Shown here piece after piece: positions 8,764 through 17,320 of a stretch of DNA of 64,000 bases. Position numbers and translations under genes: made by a program. The notes beneath the pieces were generated by a model. That model had not been told where the DNA came from and did not search any database. It was given only the letters and a program-made list of their open reading frames with translations. Origin of the DNA: an uncultured Carboxylicivirga sp. (GTDB lineage: Bacteria; Bacteroidota; Bacteroidia; Bacteroidales; Marinilabiliaceae); NCBI GenBank assembly GCA_947491945.1, contig CANLLN010000010.1, positions 62,001 through 126,000 on the forward strand, in the 5' to 3' direction. The number at the start of each line of letters is the position of its first letter. The stretch's first letter is position 1.

Positions 8764-8845
8764 GCCGAATAGCAAAAGATATGCAGACCAATACTATTTC
8801 CTTAATGTGGAATTTCAATGAACAAAACCATCTTTGTCTTTTTAG

Positions 8846-10162
8846 ATGAGTATGAAAATAACAATCCACTGGTTTCGGCGCGACCTGCGCCTGCTTGACA
8901 ATACAGCCCTAAATGCAGCGCTGAGAAGTAACAAGGCGGTATTGCCTTTGTTTATATTCGACACTAATATTATTGAAGAGTTAGATAAAGATGATGCCCG
9001 TTTATCGTTTATATACAATCAATTAAAGAAAATAAACCATACACTAAAGCAAGACTATAACAGCGGAGTATGCATCGAGAAAGGATGTCCTGAAGCAGTT
9101 TGGAAAGAACTGCTTGAGCACTATGATATTGCTGAGGTACATTATAATCGCGATTATGAGCCCTATGCGATGCAACGCGATAGCGCTATAAAAAAGATGC
9201 TGCAGGAAGCGGGCGTAAAGGTGGTGAGTCACCGCGACCATGTGGCATTTGAGGCCCATAAAATCCTTAAAAAAGACAAGAAGCCTTACACGGTATATAC
9301 ACCTTATAAAAATCAATGGCTATCGCATTTTAAAAGTACTGAACACCCTGTTTCAGGGCTGGCTGATGGGACTTTTGCAAAATACAACAAGACATTTCCG
9401 GCCTTGGAGGAATTGGGTTTTCAGCCCTCGTCCATCCCTGTGCCTGACTGGTCTTTGGATAAACTGGATGAGTATGCTGCCGAAAGAGATATACCGGCCT
9501 GTGACAGCACTACGCACCTGGGTCCTCACCTGCGCTTTGGTACCGTGAGTGTGCGCCAGGTGTTGGCTCAACTGAAAGACCACCATCAGGTATTTTTAAG
9601 TGAATTGATATGGCGCGAGTTCTTCCAGCAGATACTGGTGCATTTTCCACAGGTGGTAAGCCGCAATTTTAAGCCTGCCTATGATAACCTTGCCTGGCGC
9701 AACGACACGACCGATTTTGAACGCTGGTGCACGGGTACCACAGGTTACCCGCTGGTGGATGCCGGCATGCGTCAGCTCAATGAAACAGGACAAATGCACA
9801 ACCGGGTGCGCATGGTGTGTGCCAGCTTCCTGTGCAAGCATTTGCTAATCGACTGGCGCTGGGGCGAAGCTTATTTCGCACAGAAGCTACTGGACTATGA
9901 ACTGGCCGCCAACAATGGCAACTGGCAATGGGCGGCCGGTACCGGCTGTGATGCCGCACCCTACTTCCGCATCTTCAACCCCTGGGAGCAGGCGCGCAAA
10001 TTCGATCCTCAGGGGCTCTATATCCGTCGTTGGGTAAATGAGTTGGATAGCTTTCAATATCCGCCCCCAATGGTAGATCACAAGCAGGCGCGTGCCCGTG
10101 CCCTTGCCAGCTACAAGAAGGCATTAAACGAAAAAAGGCCGCCTCAAGAGACAGCCTACTAA
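8846..10162 (+). CDS. phrB: Deoxyribodipyrimidine photolyase (class I cryptochrome/photolyase family)
   Basis: A 438-aa protein, slightly short for the family. The N-terminal alpha/beta domain begins HWFRRDLRLLDN and would hold the antenna chromophore. The C-terminal FAD domain has ELIWREFF, YPLVDAGMRQL, TGQMHNRVRM and NWQWAAGTG, the flavin- and lesion-binding signatures of class I CPD photolyases. It repairs UV-induced cyclobutane dimers with blue light. Two in-frame ATGs (8846, 8852) could serve; a near-consensus -7 box (CATCTTTG) lies just upstream. It probably shares expression with the SDR-DUF2867 gene. Confidence 0.95.
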   Translation: MSMKITIHWFRRDLRLLDNTALNAALRSNKAVLPLFIFDTNIIEELDKDDARLSFIYNQLKKINHTLKQDYNSGVCIEKGCPEAVWKELLEHYDIAEVHYNRDYEPYAMQRDSAIKKMLQEAGVKVVSHRDHVAFEAHKILKKDKKPYTVYTPYKNQWLSHFKSTEHPVSGLADGTFAKYNKTFPALEELGFQPSSIPVPDWSLDKLDEYAAERDIPACDSTTHLGPHLRFGTVSVRQVLAQLKDHHQVFLSELIWREFFQQILVHFPQVVSRNFKPAYDNLAWRNDTTDFERWCTGTTGYPLVDAGMRQLNETGQMHNRVRMVCASFLCKHLLIDWRWGEAYFAQKLLDYELAANNGNWQWAAGTGCDAAPYFRIFNPWEQARKFDPQGLYIRRWVNELDSFQYPPPMVDHKQARARALASYKKALNEKRPPQETAY

Positions 10163-10181
10163 TACGATTAACCTACGGGCA

Positions 10182-10547
10182 TTAGTGCTCACACTGATGC
10201 CCGTGGCCGTGTTGCTGGCACCCTATTCCTGAATCCTCAACTTTGTTATTCAAGTAATTTTGAGCCACTTGCATCACGTCACCTGAACAGCCTCTGAAGA
10301 CACGAATACCGTGGGAATTCAGGGCATTGAGAGCTCCTGTACCCATGTTGCCGGCCAGCATTACACTTATGCCTTTCTGCTGCAGAACAGCAGCAATATT
10401 ACTCTTACAGCCACACCCCGCAGGTGCTGCCATGATTTCTGTGTCGAGAATATTCTGCTCGGCATCCGCCGTAATAATTGTATAGGCTTCACAATGACCG
10501 AAGTGATCATCTACCACATTGTTCTTTGTTGGAATTGCCAGTTTCAT
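10182..10547 (-). CDS. NifX/NifB-C-like (dinitrogenase FeMo-cofactor family) protein
   Basis: A 121-aa protein with the fold signature of the NifX/NifY/NafY and NifB C-terminal family: VVDDHFGHCEAY near the N-terminus, AGCGCKSNI, and NMGTGALNAL. The tail is rich in Cys and His (CQQHGHGHQCEH), suggesting metal binding. Family members bind FeMo-cofactor precursors, but stand-alone forms are widespread in non-diazotrophs, and no nitrogenase gene is present here, so the role is probably FeS or metal handling. A strong Shine-Dalgarno (AGGAGG, unusual for this phylum) precedes the ATG. Its promoter region is shared with the divergent thioesterase through a palindrome at 10599-10614. Confidence 0.85.
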   Translation of the reverse strand: MKLAIPTKNNVVDDHFGHCEAYTIITADAEQNILDTEIMAAPAGCGCKSNIAAVLQQKGISVMLAGNMGTGALNALNSHGIRVFRGCSGDVMQVAQNYLNNKVEDSGIGCQQHGHGHQCEH

Positions 10548-10581
10548 AATTTGAGCCTCCTGATTTTTAATTTTTCACGGG

Positions 10582-10589
10582 CAAAATTA
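10582..10589 (-). promoter_or_regulatory. -7 promoter box for the NifX-like gene
   Basis: The minus strand reads TAATTTTG, a perfect TAnnTTTG match, 35-42 nt before the ATG at 10547. The expected -33 position (about 10609-10612) falls within the right arm of the palindrome at 10599-10614. Confidence 0.55.
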
Positions 10590-10598
10590 CAATTTATT

Positions 10599-10614
10599 AT
10601 GAGCAAATGCTCAT
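10599..10614. promoter_or_regulatory. Palindromic operator candidate between two divergent genes
   Basis: ATGAGCA-AA-TGCTCAT: perfect 7-bp inverted repeats with a 2-bp spacer. It sits midway between the -7 boxes of the NifX-like gene (10582-10589, minus) and the thioesterase gene (10624-10631, plus), covering the -33 positions of both. A dimeric regulator bound here could control both genes; the regulator is not in the window. Confidence 0.6.
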
Positions 10615-10623
10615 TATAATTCA

Positions 10624-10631
10624 TATTTTTG
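10624..10631 (+). promoter_or_regulatory. -7 promoter box for the acyl-CoA thioesterase gene
   Basis: TATTTTTG, a perfect TAnnTTTG match, 20 nt before the ATG at 10652. The expected -33 position (about 10601-10604) falls within the left arm of the palindrome at 10599-10614. Confidence 0.55.
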
Positions 10632-10651
10632 CTTGAAAATAAATTAATAGC

Positions 10652-11068
10652 ATGAAGAATAGCTTTAACATTAGTGAAACACGCATCTGCAAAGCCATTT
10701 TCCCCAATACCCTGAATGCCAATGAGAGTCTATTTGGCGGCATGGCGCTTCAATGGATGGATGAAGCAGCCTACATAGCAGCCACCCGCTACACGCGTCA
10801 GCGCATGTTTACCGCCAGTACATCGGACATTAAGTTCTTAAGAGCTCTAAAGCCCGACTCCATTGCCGAGGTGATTGCCCGGGTGATCAAGGCCGATGCC
10901 GTGCGCCTGACCGTGCAGGTGCAAATCACCACCGAAGGAATGTATCATAATGATAAACAAGTGGCTATCGAAGGTCATTTTAATATGGTATCGCTGAATG
11001 AGCGCAATCGCCCTCAGCGCATCGATTATAGCATAACCGAAAAAATGACCGGCAAAAAGCCCATATGA
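10652..11068 (+). CDS. Acyl-CoA thioesterase, hotdog fold (YciA/BACH type)
   Basis: A 138-aa single hotdog domain. FPNTLNANESLFGGMALQWMDEAAYIAATR is the family's N-terminal signature region (residues about 17-46), with the GG..L.WMDE segment forming the central helix that binds CoA; SDIKFLRALKPDS follows. Such enzymes hydrolyse acyl-CoA to free acid and CoA and act as hexamers or larger in the cytoplasm. Its divergent partner is the NifX-like gene with shared operator candidate; it converges on the LRR gene 21 bp downstream. Confidence 0.9.
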   Translation: MKNSFNISETRICKAIFPNTLNANESLFGGMALQWMDEAAYIAATRYTRQRMFTASTSDIKFLRALKPDSIAEVIARVIKADAVRLTVQVQITTEGMYHNDKQVAIEGHFNMVSLNERNRPQRIDYSITEKMTGKKPI

Positions 11069-11089
11069 ATCGCGCGGCGAAAAAGATAA

Positions 11090-14000
11090 TTACCACACAG
11101 CCTTAATGACAGTGCCCGGAAAAAAAGGATTGTGAATATCGGCCCTATAATCACGGTAGAAGTCCCCCTTTAAACTAATATAGTGTTTGCTCGTGTTGAT
11201 TGCCTGTCCCGAGCGATACCAACTTATGGTGTTGGTCTTATCCATCACATCATTCACATAAACCGCACCAATACCATCGTCATAAGCCAGCTTATAAGTA
11301 ATTCTCTGCTGCCCGCTAATGAGCTTACCCACTTTCTGGGGCAGACTGTAAAGCAAGGGCATAAGCTGCTCGAACTTGAGCCGATTGAGTGAGACATCAA
11401 TGGTGTCCAGCTGCTTGCAGTTATGCAGATCGAGCTCTACTTTCTTTAGCTTATTGTTGCGCAAGGATAAATAACGCAACTGAGGTGCGTAGGCCGTAAA
11501 GGCAATGGAATCAAGGTGATTATTGCGCAGGTTCAGACGCTCTAAAGCCACCGTATCGGACATGATAGGCATAAAACCCAACAGATGATTGTCAGCCAAT
11601 TGGATCTGTTTCAGCTGGCTTAGCGGACGCAGATCAGCATTGAAAGAATGCATCAGGTTGCCCGAAAGGTCAATATACTGAAGCAAAGGGCTCAACAAAT
11701 CACGTGTCATCAGTCCGGCTATCTCATTCTGAGACAGCTGCAAATGCTCCAGTTGATCAAAGGCTTTAAAATCAGAAGGAACATAACCACGTAGATGATT
11801 ATTGGAAAGACTAATGGATTTTACCCTACCCGATGCAGAAAAGGTAACGCCGTATAAGGCATTGAAGGAACGCGGCAGGCGCCTGCCCCGCCGTATTTGA
11901 TCCCAGCCATCATTGCAATACCATTTATCGCCCTGCATCTCCTCATAAAAGCGACTTAAAGCCATTACTTCCTCTTTGGGTACAGCTACATTGGCATAGG
12001 CCTCGTAAGTATATTGCAGCCCCGGAAGATCGGGGTGCTTCACTGTGCAGCTAATCACCCCCTTAAAGTCGTCGTTAATCAAGACCTGATTACCTCGCTT
12101 ATCAATCTCATTTCCATTTAATTGCCAATTTACCTGCAAGGCCTCAATGCGTGCAATCAGGGAATAGACCCGTTGAGTGGCATTAACCTTCTGCCAACGC
12201 AGTAAGCCCGGCAAGTATTGATTATGATAGCTAAAATAAGGGATGTTGCGGGCATAGGAACGACGTGCCCCTAATATGTAATCGGGCGACAAGTGATTGT
12301 TATCCAAGGTAACTGTATCCAGTTCAGTTTCTTTAGCTATACTCAGATTTACGTCGCTCAGTAGGTTATGATCCAAAAACATATGCTTCAGTTGAGGGCT
12401 CCAGCTAAGATCCAAATCAAGATTTCGTATACGGTTTTTGCGCAGGTTGAGAGTATGCAATTGCGAGCAGCCTTTAAAATCAATATATACCTGTTCAATG
12501 GCATTATTGGCGGCATTGAGTGACTCGAAAAACCAGCACTCATTCAAGTCCAGCTTCAACAGGGCTATATTATTATTGGCAAAATTCAAATGCTGCAAAT
12601 TCATACTATTGGACAGATTGGCCACAAAGAAAAAAAGTTCATTATCTGATAAGTCAATTTCGGTAAGGTAAAACAGGTTGTCAAAATCGATATCGAACTG
12701 CACCAATCGGTTATTTTGTAAGTATAGAGTCTCTAAGTTATAACACTGATCGAGTTGGTTGTTAAAAAACGAAAGATTGTTGTGGCTCAGATCAAGATTT
12801 TGCAGTTCGCCCAACTCCTGAAACGAAAAGGCGATAAACGATAATCCATTATGCGAAAGATTCAAGTTGCGCAGTTTACGCATTTTACCCACTTCGGTAC
12901 CGAGGTAGCGCAGCTGATTATGACTCAAATCGAGCGTACGCAGAAAGCGGCAGCTATCCAGATTATGAGCAAACTGCTGAAAGCTGTTGTGATCCAGCAA
13001 AAGATGATGCAGTCGAGGACAATGATTTAAATCGCTTTCGATGTAGCTAATATTGTTTTGCCCCAGGTCAAGAGACACCAACTGCTCATTACTCCTCAGG
13101 TTATAGTTAAAACGTGACAGATAATTATTTCGCAGATTCAGCTCTCTGAGCTGAGGCAACAGATAGAAATTGATTTTGGGATGACTAATCTGATTGTGGC
13201 TTAAATCAAGTACTTTTAAACGAAAACCATTCACCCTTGCATCGCTAAAGTCCAGCAAGCGATTATGGGCCAGGTTCAAAAGCTCTAACTGAAAATTAGC
13301 GCGCAGATCGAGGGCAAAAGTATCCAGCTTATTATGCGACAAATTAAGCATCTTCAGGGCGCGACAATTGAAGAGTTTTAGATCCAGCTTATCAATTTGA
13401 TTATGCTCCAGCATCAAAGCCTCTAGCTTATCCTGATTAAGCATATCCACAGCGAATTGTCGCAGTTGGTTATTTGACAAGTCAAGTGTTTTGAGATTGG
13501 GGCAATGAAAGAGCTGCGCGTCGAAATGGCTGATCCGGTTGCCCTTGAGCAGCAGTCGTTCCAGCGCCCAGTTACGCTCGAAGTTTAACTTTAGGTCAAT
13601 CAGATCATTATCACTTAAATTCAAATACTTAAGCTTTGGACATCTCCCCAGGTTATAACAAAAATCTTGCAAGCGGTTATTGGACAAATCCAGCTGTGCC
13701 AAGGCACTGCATCGTTCCAGTTGCGCCTTAAAAGTGCTGAGTTGATTATTGGCCAGCACTAAAATTTCCAGCTGATGATGATATTGTAGGGCTTGCTTAA
13801 ATTCTGTCAGCGCATTATTACCCAAAAACAATTTATTGAGTCGTCTGTTTCGCTGCAAGCTGGGGGTGAATACTTCTAATCGGTTGTTGCCCAGATTGAG
13901 TATCTCAATTTGGGTACAAGCACTTATATCGAGCTCAAATTTCGTTAATTGATTACCCCATAAGTCCAATTCCTGCAAGGCTTTAGCGGGACTTAAGTCA

Positions 14001-14986
14001 ATATCTAATTCAGTAATATCATTGGAATTTAGCAAAAGGCGCTCTAAGCTACTATGCTGCGGCAGCTCCGTTGTAAAGCGCCGCAAATTATTGAAGGATA
14101 CATCCAATACTTCCAGGCGACTGCACCGGTCAATTCTTGCATTAAAGGAACTTAAATTATTGGATGCCAGATACAAACCCGTCAGATTGGTACAGGCATT
14201 CAAATCCATATCGAAACTTGTTAATGCATTATTACTCAAGGCCAGTTGCTCCAGGGCTCCACAGACTTGTAAGGACGCATCCAGATTGGTAAGCTGATTA
14301 TAAGATAAATTAAGCTCCCGCAAGTGGCACACCGCCCTTAGGTTATGATTAAACTGCTGCAGCCGGTTATGATCCAGAAACAAGGTAGCAAGTCGGTTGC
14401 TTCCCGAGCCTTGAAGATCAAAATTCCGGATTTTGTTATAGCTAAGCAGGAGTACTTCTAGATGCTGAAAGCGATCCAGGTCAAGCGTAACTTCCTCCAG
14501 CTCATTTTTAATTATATTAATACGGCGAATAATATTCTTATCACTAAAGTTAAAGTCGAAGTGCGTGAGTCTGTTACCCGACAGATTCAGCTCCTCCAGG
14601 TGCCTTAACAAGTGACAGTTAAGCTCAAGATGACACAAGCCATTGCCATTGATATTCAGCACTTTAATTTTATTTTTATCAGAGAAATTTATTCGACAAA
14701 AGTCTACTTGGTTATGACTCAGGGTAAAGGCTCGGAGGTGCGGTAAGAACGATAAGTCGGCAAGCAATGTATCCCGCTGTAAAACGCCCACAGCTTGAAT
14801 ACCCACGATGCGCCCCTGTCTATCTAAACTAAGGTATTGTTCATCAGGTATACCATCTTTATTCTCATCAAATTCAGGGAACACATTCAATAAACGTTCA
14901 AAGACAGGCTGACCGGACTGCGCGTAAACCGCGTGCAGGCATAGGAAAAGCTGCAAAAAGGTAAGCTTGACTATATATTTGAACAT
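11090..14986 (-). CDS. Giant secreted leucine-rich-repeat protein
   Basis: A 1298-aa protein with a signal peptide (cleavage near VYA-Q, residue 22). Residues 38-51 hold a calcium-loop-like DENKDGIPD. Residues 83-887 are 35 consecutive LRRs, each exactly 23 residues, pattern LxxLxLsxNxLxxFxxxLxxC, without a single insertion or deletion. About residues 930-1005 look like an Ig/PKD-like beta domain. Then an LRR N-cap-like segment (FYEEMQGDKWYCNDGW, near 1013-1028), a second, less regular block of about seven LRRs (about 1050-1210) and a C-terminal beta-rich domain. No T9SS sorting domain, lipobox or anchor is visible at the C-terminus. It is probably exported and binds protein or glycan ligands, but no ligand can be named. 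It is the last gene of a minus-strand run behind the glutaminyl cyclase gene (62 bp gap). Confidence 0.85.
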   Translation of the reverse strand: MFKYIVKLTFLQLFLCLHAVYAQSGQPVFERLLNVFPEFDENKDGIPDEQYLSLDRQGRIVGIQAVGVLQRDTLLADLSFLPHLRAFTLSHNQVDFCRINFSDKNKIKVLNINGNGLCHLELNCHLLRHLEELNLSGNRLTHFDFNFSDKNIIRRINIIKNELEEVTLDLDRFQHLEVLLLSYNKIRNFDLQGSGSNRLATLFLDHNRLQQFNHNLRAVCHLRELNLSYNQLTNLDASLQVCGALEQLALSNNALTSFDMDLNACTNLTGLYLASNNLSSFNARIDRCSRLEVLDVSFNNLRRFTTELPQHSSLERLLLNSNDITELDIDLSPAKALQELDLWGNQLTKFELDISACTQIEILNLGNNRLEVFTPSLQRNRRLNKLFLGNNALTEFKQALQYHHQLEILVLANNQLSTFKAQLERCSALAQLDLSNNRLQDFCYNLGRCPKLKYLNLSDNDLIDLKLNFERNWALERLLLKGNRISHFDAQLFHCPNLKTLDLSNNQLRQFAVDMLNQDKLEALMLEHNQIDKLDLKLFNCRALKMLNLSHNKLDTFALDLRANFQLELLNLAHNRLLDFSDARVNGFRLKVLDLSHNQISHPKINFYLLPQLRELNLRNNYLSRFNYNLRSNEQLVSLDLGQNNISYIESDLNHCPRLHHLLLDHNSFQQFAHNLDSCRFLRTLDLSHNQLRYLGTEVGKMRKLRNLNLSHNGLSFIAFSFQELGELQNLDLSHNNLSFFNNQLDQCYNLETLYLQNNRLVQFDIDFDNLFYLTEIDLSDNELFFFVANLSNSMNLQHLNFANNNIALLKLDLNECWFFESLNAANNAIEQVYIDFKGCSQLHTLNLRKNRIRNLDLDLSWSPQLKHMFLDHNLLSDVNLSIAKETELDTVTLDNNHLSPDYILGARRSYARNIPYFSYHNQYLPGLLRWQKVNATQRVYSLIARIEALQVNWQLNGNEIDKRGNQVLINDDFKGVISCTVKHPDLPGLQYTYEAYANVAVPKEEVMALSRFYEEMQGDKWYCNDGWDQIRRGRRLPRSFNALYGVTFSASGRVKSISLSNNHLRGYVPSDFKAFDQLEHLQLSQNEIAGLMTRDLLSPLLQYIDLSGNLMHSFNADLRPLSQLKQIQLADNHLLGFMPIMSDTVALERLNLRNNHLDSIAFTAYAPQLRYLSLRNNKLKKVELDLHNCKQLDTIDVSLNRLKFEQLMPLLYSLPQKVGKLISGQQRITYKLAYDDGIGAVYVNDVMDKTNTISWYRSGQAINTSKHYISLKGDFYRDYRADIHNPFFPGTVIKAVW
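12326..14740 (-). repeat. 35 tandem 69-bp LRR-coding units
   Basis: Positions 12326-14740 encode residues 83-887 of the LRR protein: 35 x 23 residues = 805 codons = 2415 bp. The units keep the hydrophobic frame but have diverged in sequence, so this is an old array, unlike the FAS1 array at 50.6-52.2 kb. Asn is almost invariant at repeat position 10 and Phe or another hydrophobic at position 14. Confidence 0.9.
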
Positions 14987-15048
14987 GAGACAATTCTATT
15001 TTTTTAAGTAGATTGTTAATATTTGTTAACAAACATACTTTTTTTATT

Positions 15049-16074
15049 TCAGTTATCAAAGATCTGAGCCTTCCAAACAATGATGAATGGCCAGTTTTTT
15101 CCCGTAAGGTACACCAGGCTCCGCAAAGGATCATAGGCAATTCCGTTGAGAACTCCGGCCCTTGGATACTGCTCGCGGTTGATGCATGCCGATACATCTA
15201 CTTCCATCCTTACCTTGCCCGTTTGAGGGTCAACCACCACAATGGTGTCATCGCCCAGCACATTGGCCCACACCAGCCCATTGATATACTCCAGCTCATT
15301 GAGGTACAGCACCGGCCCCCTGTGATTATATACATCGGTGCTTTTCCTGTGCTTCAGGGTCGGGGATAAATGCAAGAGATGATGCGATCCATTCGTAGCC
15401 ATTAAGCTGCTATCCCCGGCGGTAGTCAGTCCCCATCCCTCCTCTTCGTATGGCTGTACCCACTGTTGCTGCAGGTTTAGGTCAAAACCATAGGCCACAC
15501 TATCCTTCCAGGTAAGCAGTATAAGATGGTCATCATACACAGTGAGGCCTTCGGCAAAGATTGTTGGATCCAGGTCATGCTGCTGAAGTATGGCACCACT
15601 GCCCGGATCAATCTTACGCAAAGAAGAAGCACCTACCAGACCTGTCGACTCAAATAAATAGCCCTTCCACCACACCAGACCCTGCGTAAAGGCCTCTTCA
15701 TCGTGGGGCAAGCGTGTGAAATGATCAATACTATACTGCCGGGGGCTTATGTCAGAAACCAGATAAATAACCTCCTGCGACTTACGCACCTTACCCCCGG
15801 CATAAAAAATCAGTTCTAGTGTGTTGCTCCCGGGCTTCAGCAAAGCAGCAGGCAGGATAAAAGCCCCGCTGTCACCACCTTGATATACACGTCCACTGGC
15901 GACATGCACCACTGAATCGAGTACCGCCATGCCCGGCGGTAGAAGATAAACAAGACTATCGCTGCTCGCCACTGTTTTCCATGCCGGGGAAAGCCCTGCC
16001 GACGGATGTTCAAGGTATATACCACAACTGCACAACAGCCGGAGAGCGCCGATAAGTAAGATCCATTTATGCAT
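15049..16074 (-). CDS. Glutaminyl-peptide cyclotransferase-like lipoprotein (plant-type, PF05096 family)
   Basis: A 341-aa protein with a short signal peptide and lipobox ending LLCSC (Cys17 is the likely lipidated residue). An N-terminal beta segment (residues about 25-105) is followed by the five-bladed propeller of the plant-type glutaminyl cyclase family: AFTQGLVW, FAEGLTVY, GWGLT, LNELEYINGLVWANV, LNGIAYD and TGKNWP in order. Enzymes of this family form N-terminal pyroglutamate from Gln. In Bacteroidota, pyroglutamate formation on exported proteins is common, since signal peptidase often leaves an N-terminal Gln; the secreted LRR product encoded just downstream appears to start with Gln after cleavage (VYA-Q). 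It begins 6 bp after patB and is probably cotranscribed with it. Confidence 0.88.
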   Translation of the reverse strand: MHKWILLIGALRLLCSCGIYLEHPSAGLSPAWKTVASSDSLVYLLPPGMAVLDSVVHVASGRVYQGGDSGAFILPAALLKPGSNTLELIFYAGGKVRKSQEVIYLVSDISPRQYSIDHFTRLPHDEEAFTQGLVWWKGYLFESTGLVGASSLRKIDPGSGAILQQHDLDPTIFAEGLTVYDDHLILLTWKDSVAYGFDLNLQQQWVQPYEEEGWGLTTAGDSSLMATNGSHHLLHLSPTLKHRKSTDVYNHRGPVLYLNELEYINGLVWANVLGDDTIVVVDPQTGKVRMEVDVSACINREQYPRAGVLNGIAYDPLRSLVYLTGKNWPFIIVWKAQIFDN

Positions 16075-16080
16075 GGGCGG

Positions 16081-17253
16081 TTATTTCATGCGGGCTTCCC
16101 TGATCTGCTGCAAGGCTTGCTGCAATGTGGCACGCGGACTAGCCACATTAAGCCGCATGTATCCTTTTCCCTCACGACCAAATGAAAGACCATCATTTAA
16201 ACCAACCTGTGCCTTATTCACAAGGAAATCGCGTAAATCTCTCTGCGACATACCCCAGCTGCTGAAATCAATCCAAAGAAGATAGGTAGCTTCAGGGCGG
16301 TAAAAAGATAGTTCTGGCAGGTACAAGCCCAGATATTCCTCTATAAACATTATATTCTCCTCCAGATAGTTCTTCAAGGCGGTAAGCCAGGCATGCCCCT
16401 TGGTATAAGCCGATGTGAGGGCAAGACCGCTAAACACATGACCCATCTGCAGGTGCAAGCGGTTCTGCATAGATTGATAGGCCGATAACAATGCCTCGTT
16501 TTTGCTAATCACATAAGAAGTACTGAAACCCGCAATATTAAAGGTCTTGGAGGGAGCCATAAACGACAGACTGTGCAGGGCGGCCACATCGCTGATGCTG
16601 GCATACGGAATGTGCCTGTGCCCGAAGAGTGCCAGGTCGGCATGTATCTCATCAGCCAGCACTAATACCTTGTGCTGATGGCAAATGTCGGCGATCCTCT
16701 GCAGCTCCTCACGCGTCCACACACGTCCCACGGGATTATGAGGTGAGCAAAGAATATATAGCTTCACCTCCGGACGTGCCGCCTGTTCCTCCAGCAGCGC
16801 AAAGTCAATCTCATACCGCCCATCCACATTGCGTAGCGGGTTTTTCACCACCTGACGCTTGTTATCGCCAATAATAGAATAAAAAGGTGGATAAACCGGT
16901 GTATTGATAATCACCCCATCCCCTTCCTGCGTCAACGACAGGAGCGAGAAGGTGAGTGCAGGTACCACACCCGGTGAATACTCAATCCATTGGGGTGCCA
17001 CCTCCCAATCATGCACTTGCCGGCACCAATTTACGATGGCATCTGAAAAAGCATTCTGTCTGATGGTATAACCATATATCTCGTGGCTAGCTCGCTCAAG
17101 GATATCGGCCTGCACCTCTGGGGGTACCGCAAAATCCATATCGGCTACCCAAAGGGGTATTACCTCCTTATTGCCAAAATACTGCTGCCTCAACTCCAGC
17201 TTATAGGCATCGGTGCCACTGCGATCAATGGGTGTATCAAAGTCGTATGTCAT
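16081..17253 (-). CDS. patB: PatB/MalY-type PLP-dependent C-S lyase (cystathionine beta-lyase)
   Basis: A 390-aa fold-type I aminotransferase-like enzyme. N-terminal PLWVADMDF is the hallmark of the MalY/PatB branch. SPHNPVGR (Asn173), ADEIHADL (Asp201) and SFMAPSKTFN (PLP Lys236) are the cofactor contacts. It cleaves cystathionine or other cysteine S-conjugates to a thiol, pyruvate and ammonia. The gene starts immediately downstream of a strong terminator (17278-17299) and is followed after 6 bp by the glutaminyl cyclase gene. Symbol assigned by family, not by demonstrated specificity. Confidence 0.9.
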   Translation of the reverse strand: MTYDFDTPIDRSGTDAYKLELRQQYFGNKEVIPLWVADMDFAVPPEVQADILERASHEIYGYTIRQNAFSDAIVNWCRQVHDWEVAPQWIEYSPGVVPALTFSLLSLTQEGDGVIINTPVYPPFYSIIGDNKRQVVKNPLRNVDGRYEIDFALLEEQAARPEVKLYILCSPHNPVGRVWTREELQRIADICHQHKVLVLADEIHADLALFGHRHIPYASISDVAALHSLSFMAPSKTFNIAGFSTSYVISKNEALLSAYQSMQNRLHLQMGHVFSGLALTSAYTKGHAWLTALKNYLEENIMFIEEYLGLYLPELSFYRPEATYLLWIDFSSWGMSQRDLRDFLVNKAQVGLNDGLSFGREGKGYMRLNVASPRATLQQALQQIREARMK

Positions 17254-17273
17254 AATATTGTAATTGTTACGAT

Positions 17274-17299
17274 CTAAAAAAGGGGCCTAGGCCCCTTTC
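17274..17299 (-). terminator. Strong intrinsic terminator after the small lipoprotein gene
   Basis: The minus strand reads AAAGGGGCC-TA-GGCCCCTTT followed by TTTT: a perfect inverted repeat of ten base pairs and a T-tract. It lies 22 nt after the stop of the lipoprotein gene and just before the patB start, so patB must use a promoter overlapping or downstream of it. Confidence 0.85.
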
Positions 17300-17320
17300 A
17301 TTCATAATTTTCTAAATGCT

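Noticed and set aside
10182-10547. Nitrogen-fixation role for the NifX-like gene
   Set aside because: No nifHDK, nifB or nifE/N genes are present nearby, and stand-alone members of this family are common in non-diazotrophs.
12326-14740. Regularly spaced repeats that might be mistaken for a CRISPR array
   Set aside because: The 69-bp period is coding (23 codons), repeats are degenerate, and there are no identical short repeats with unique spacers; no cas genes in the window.
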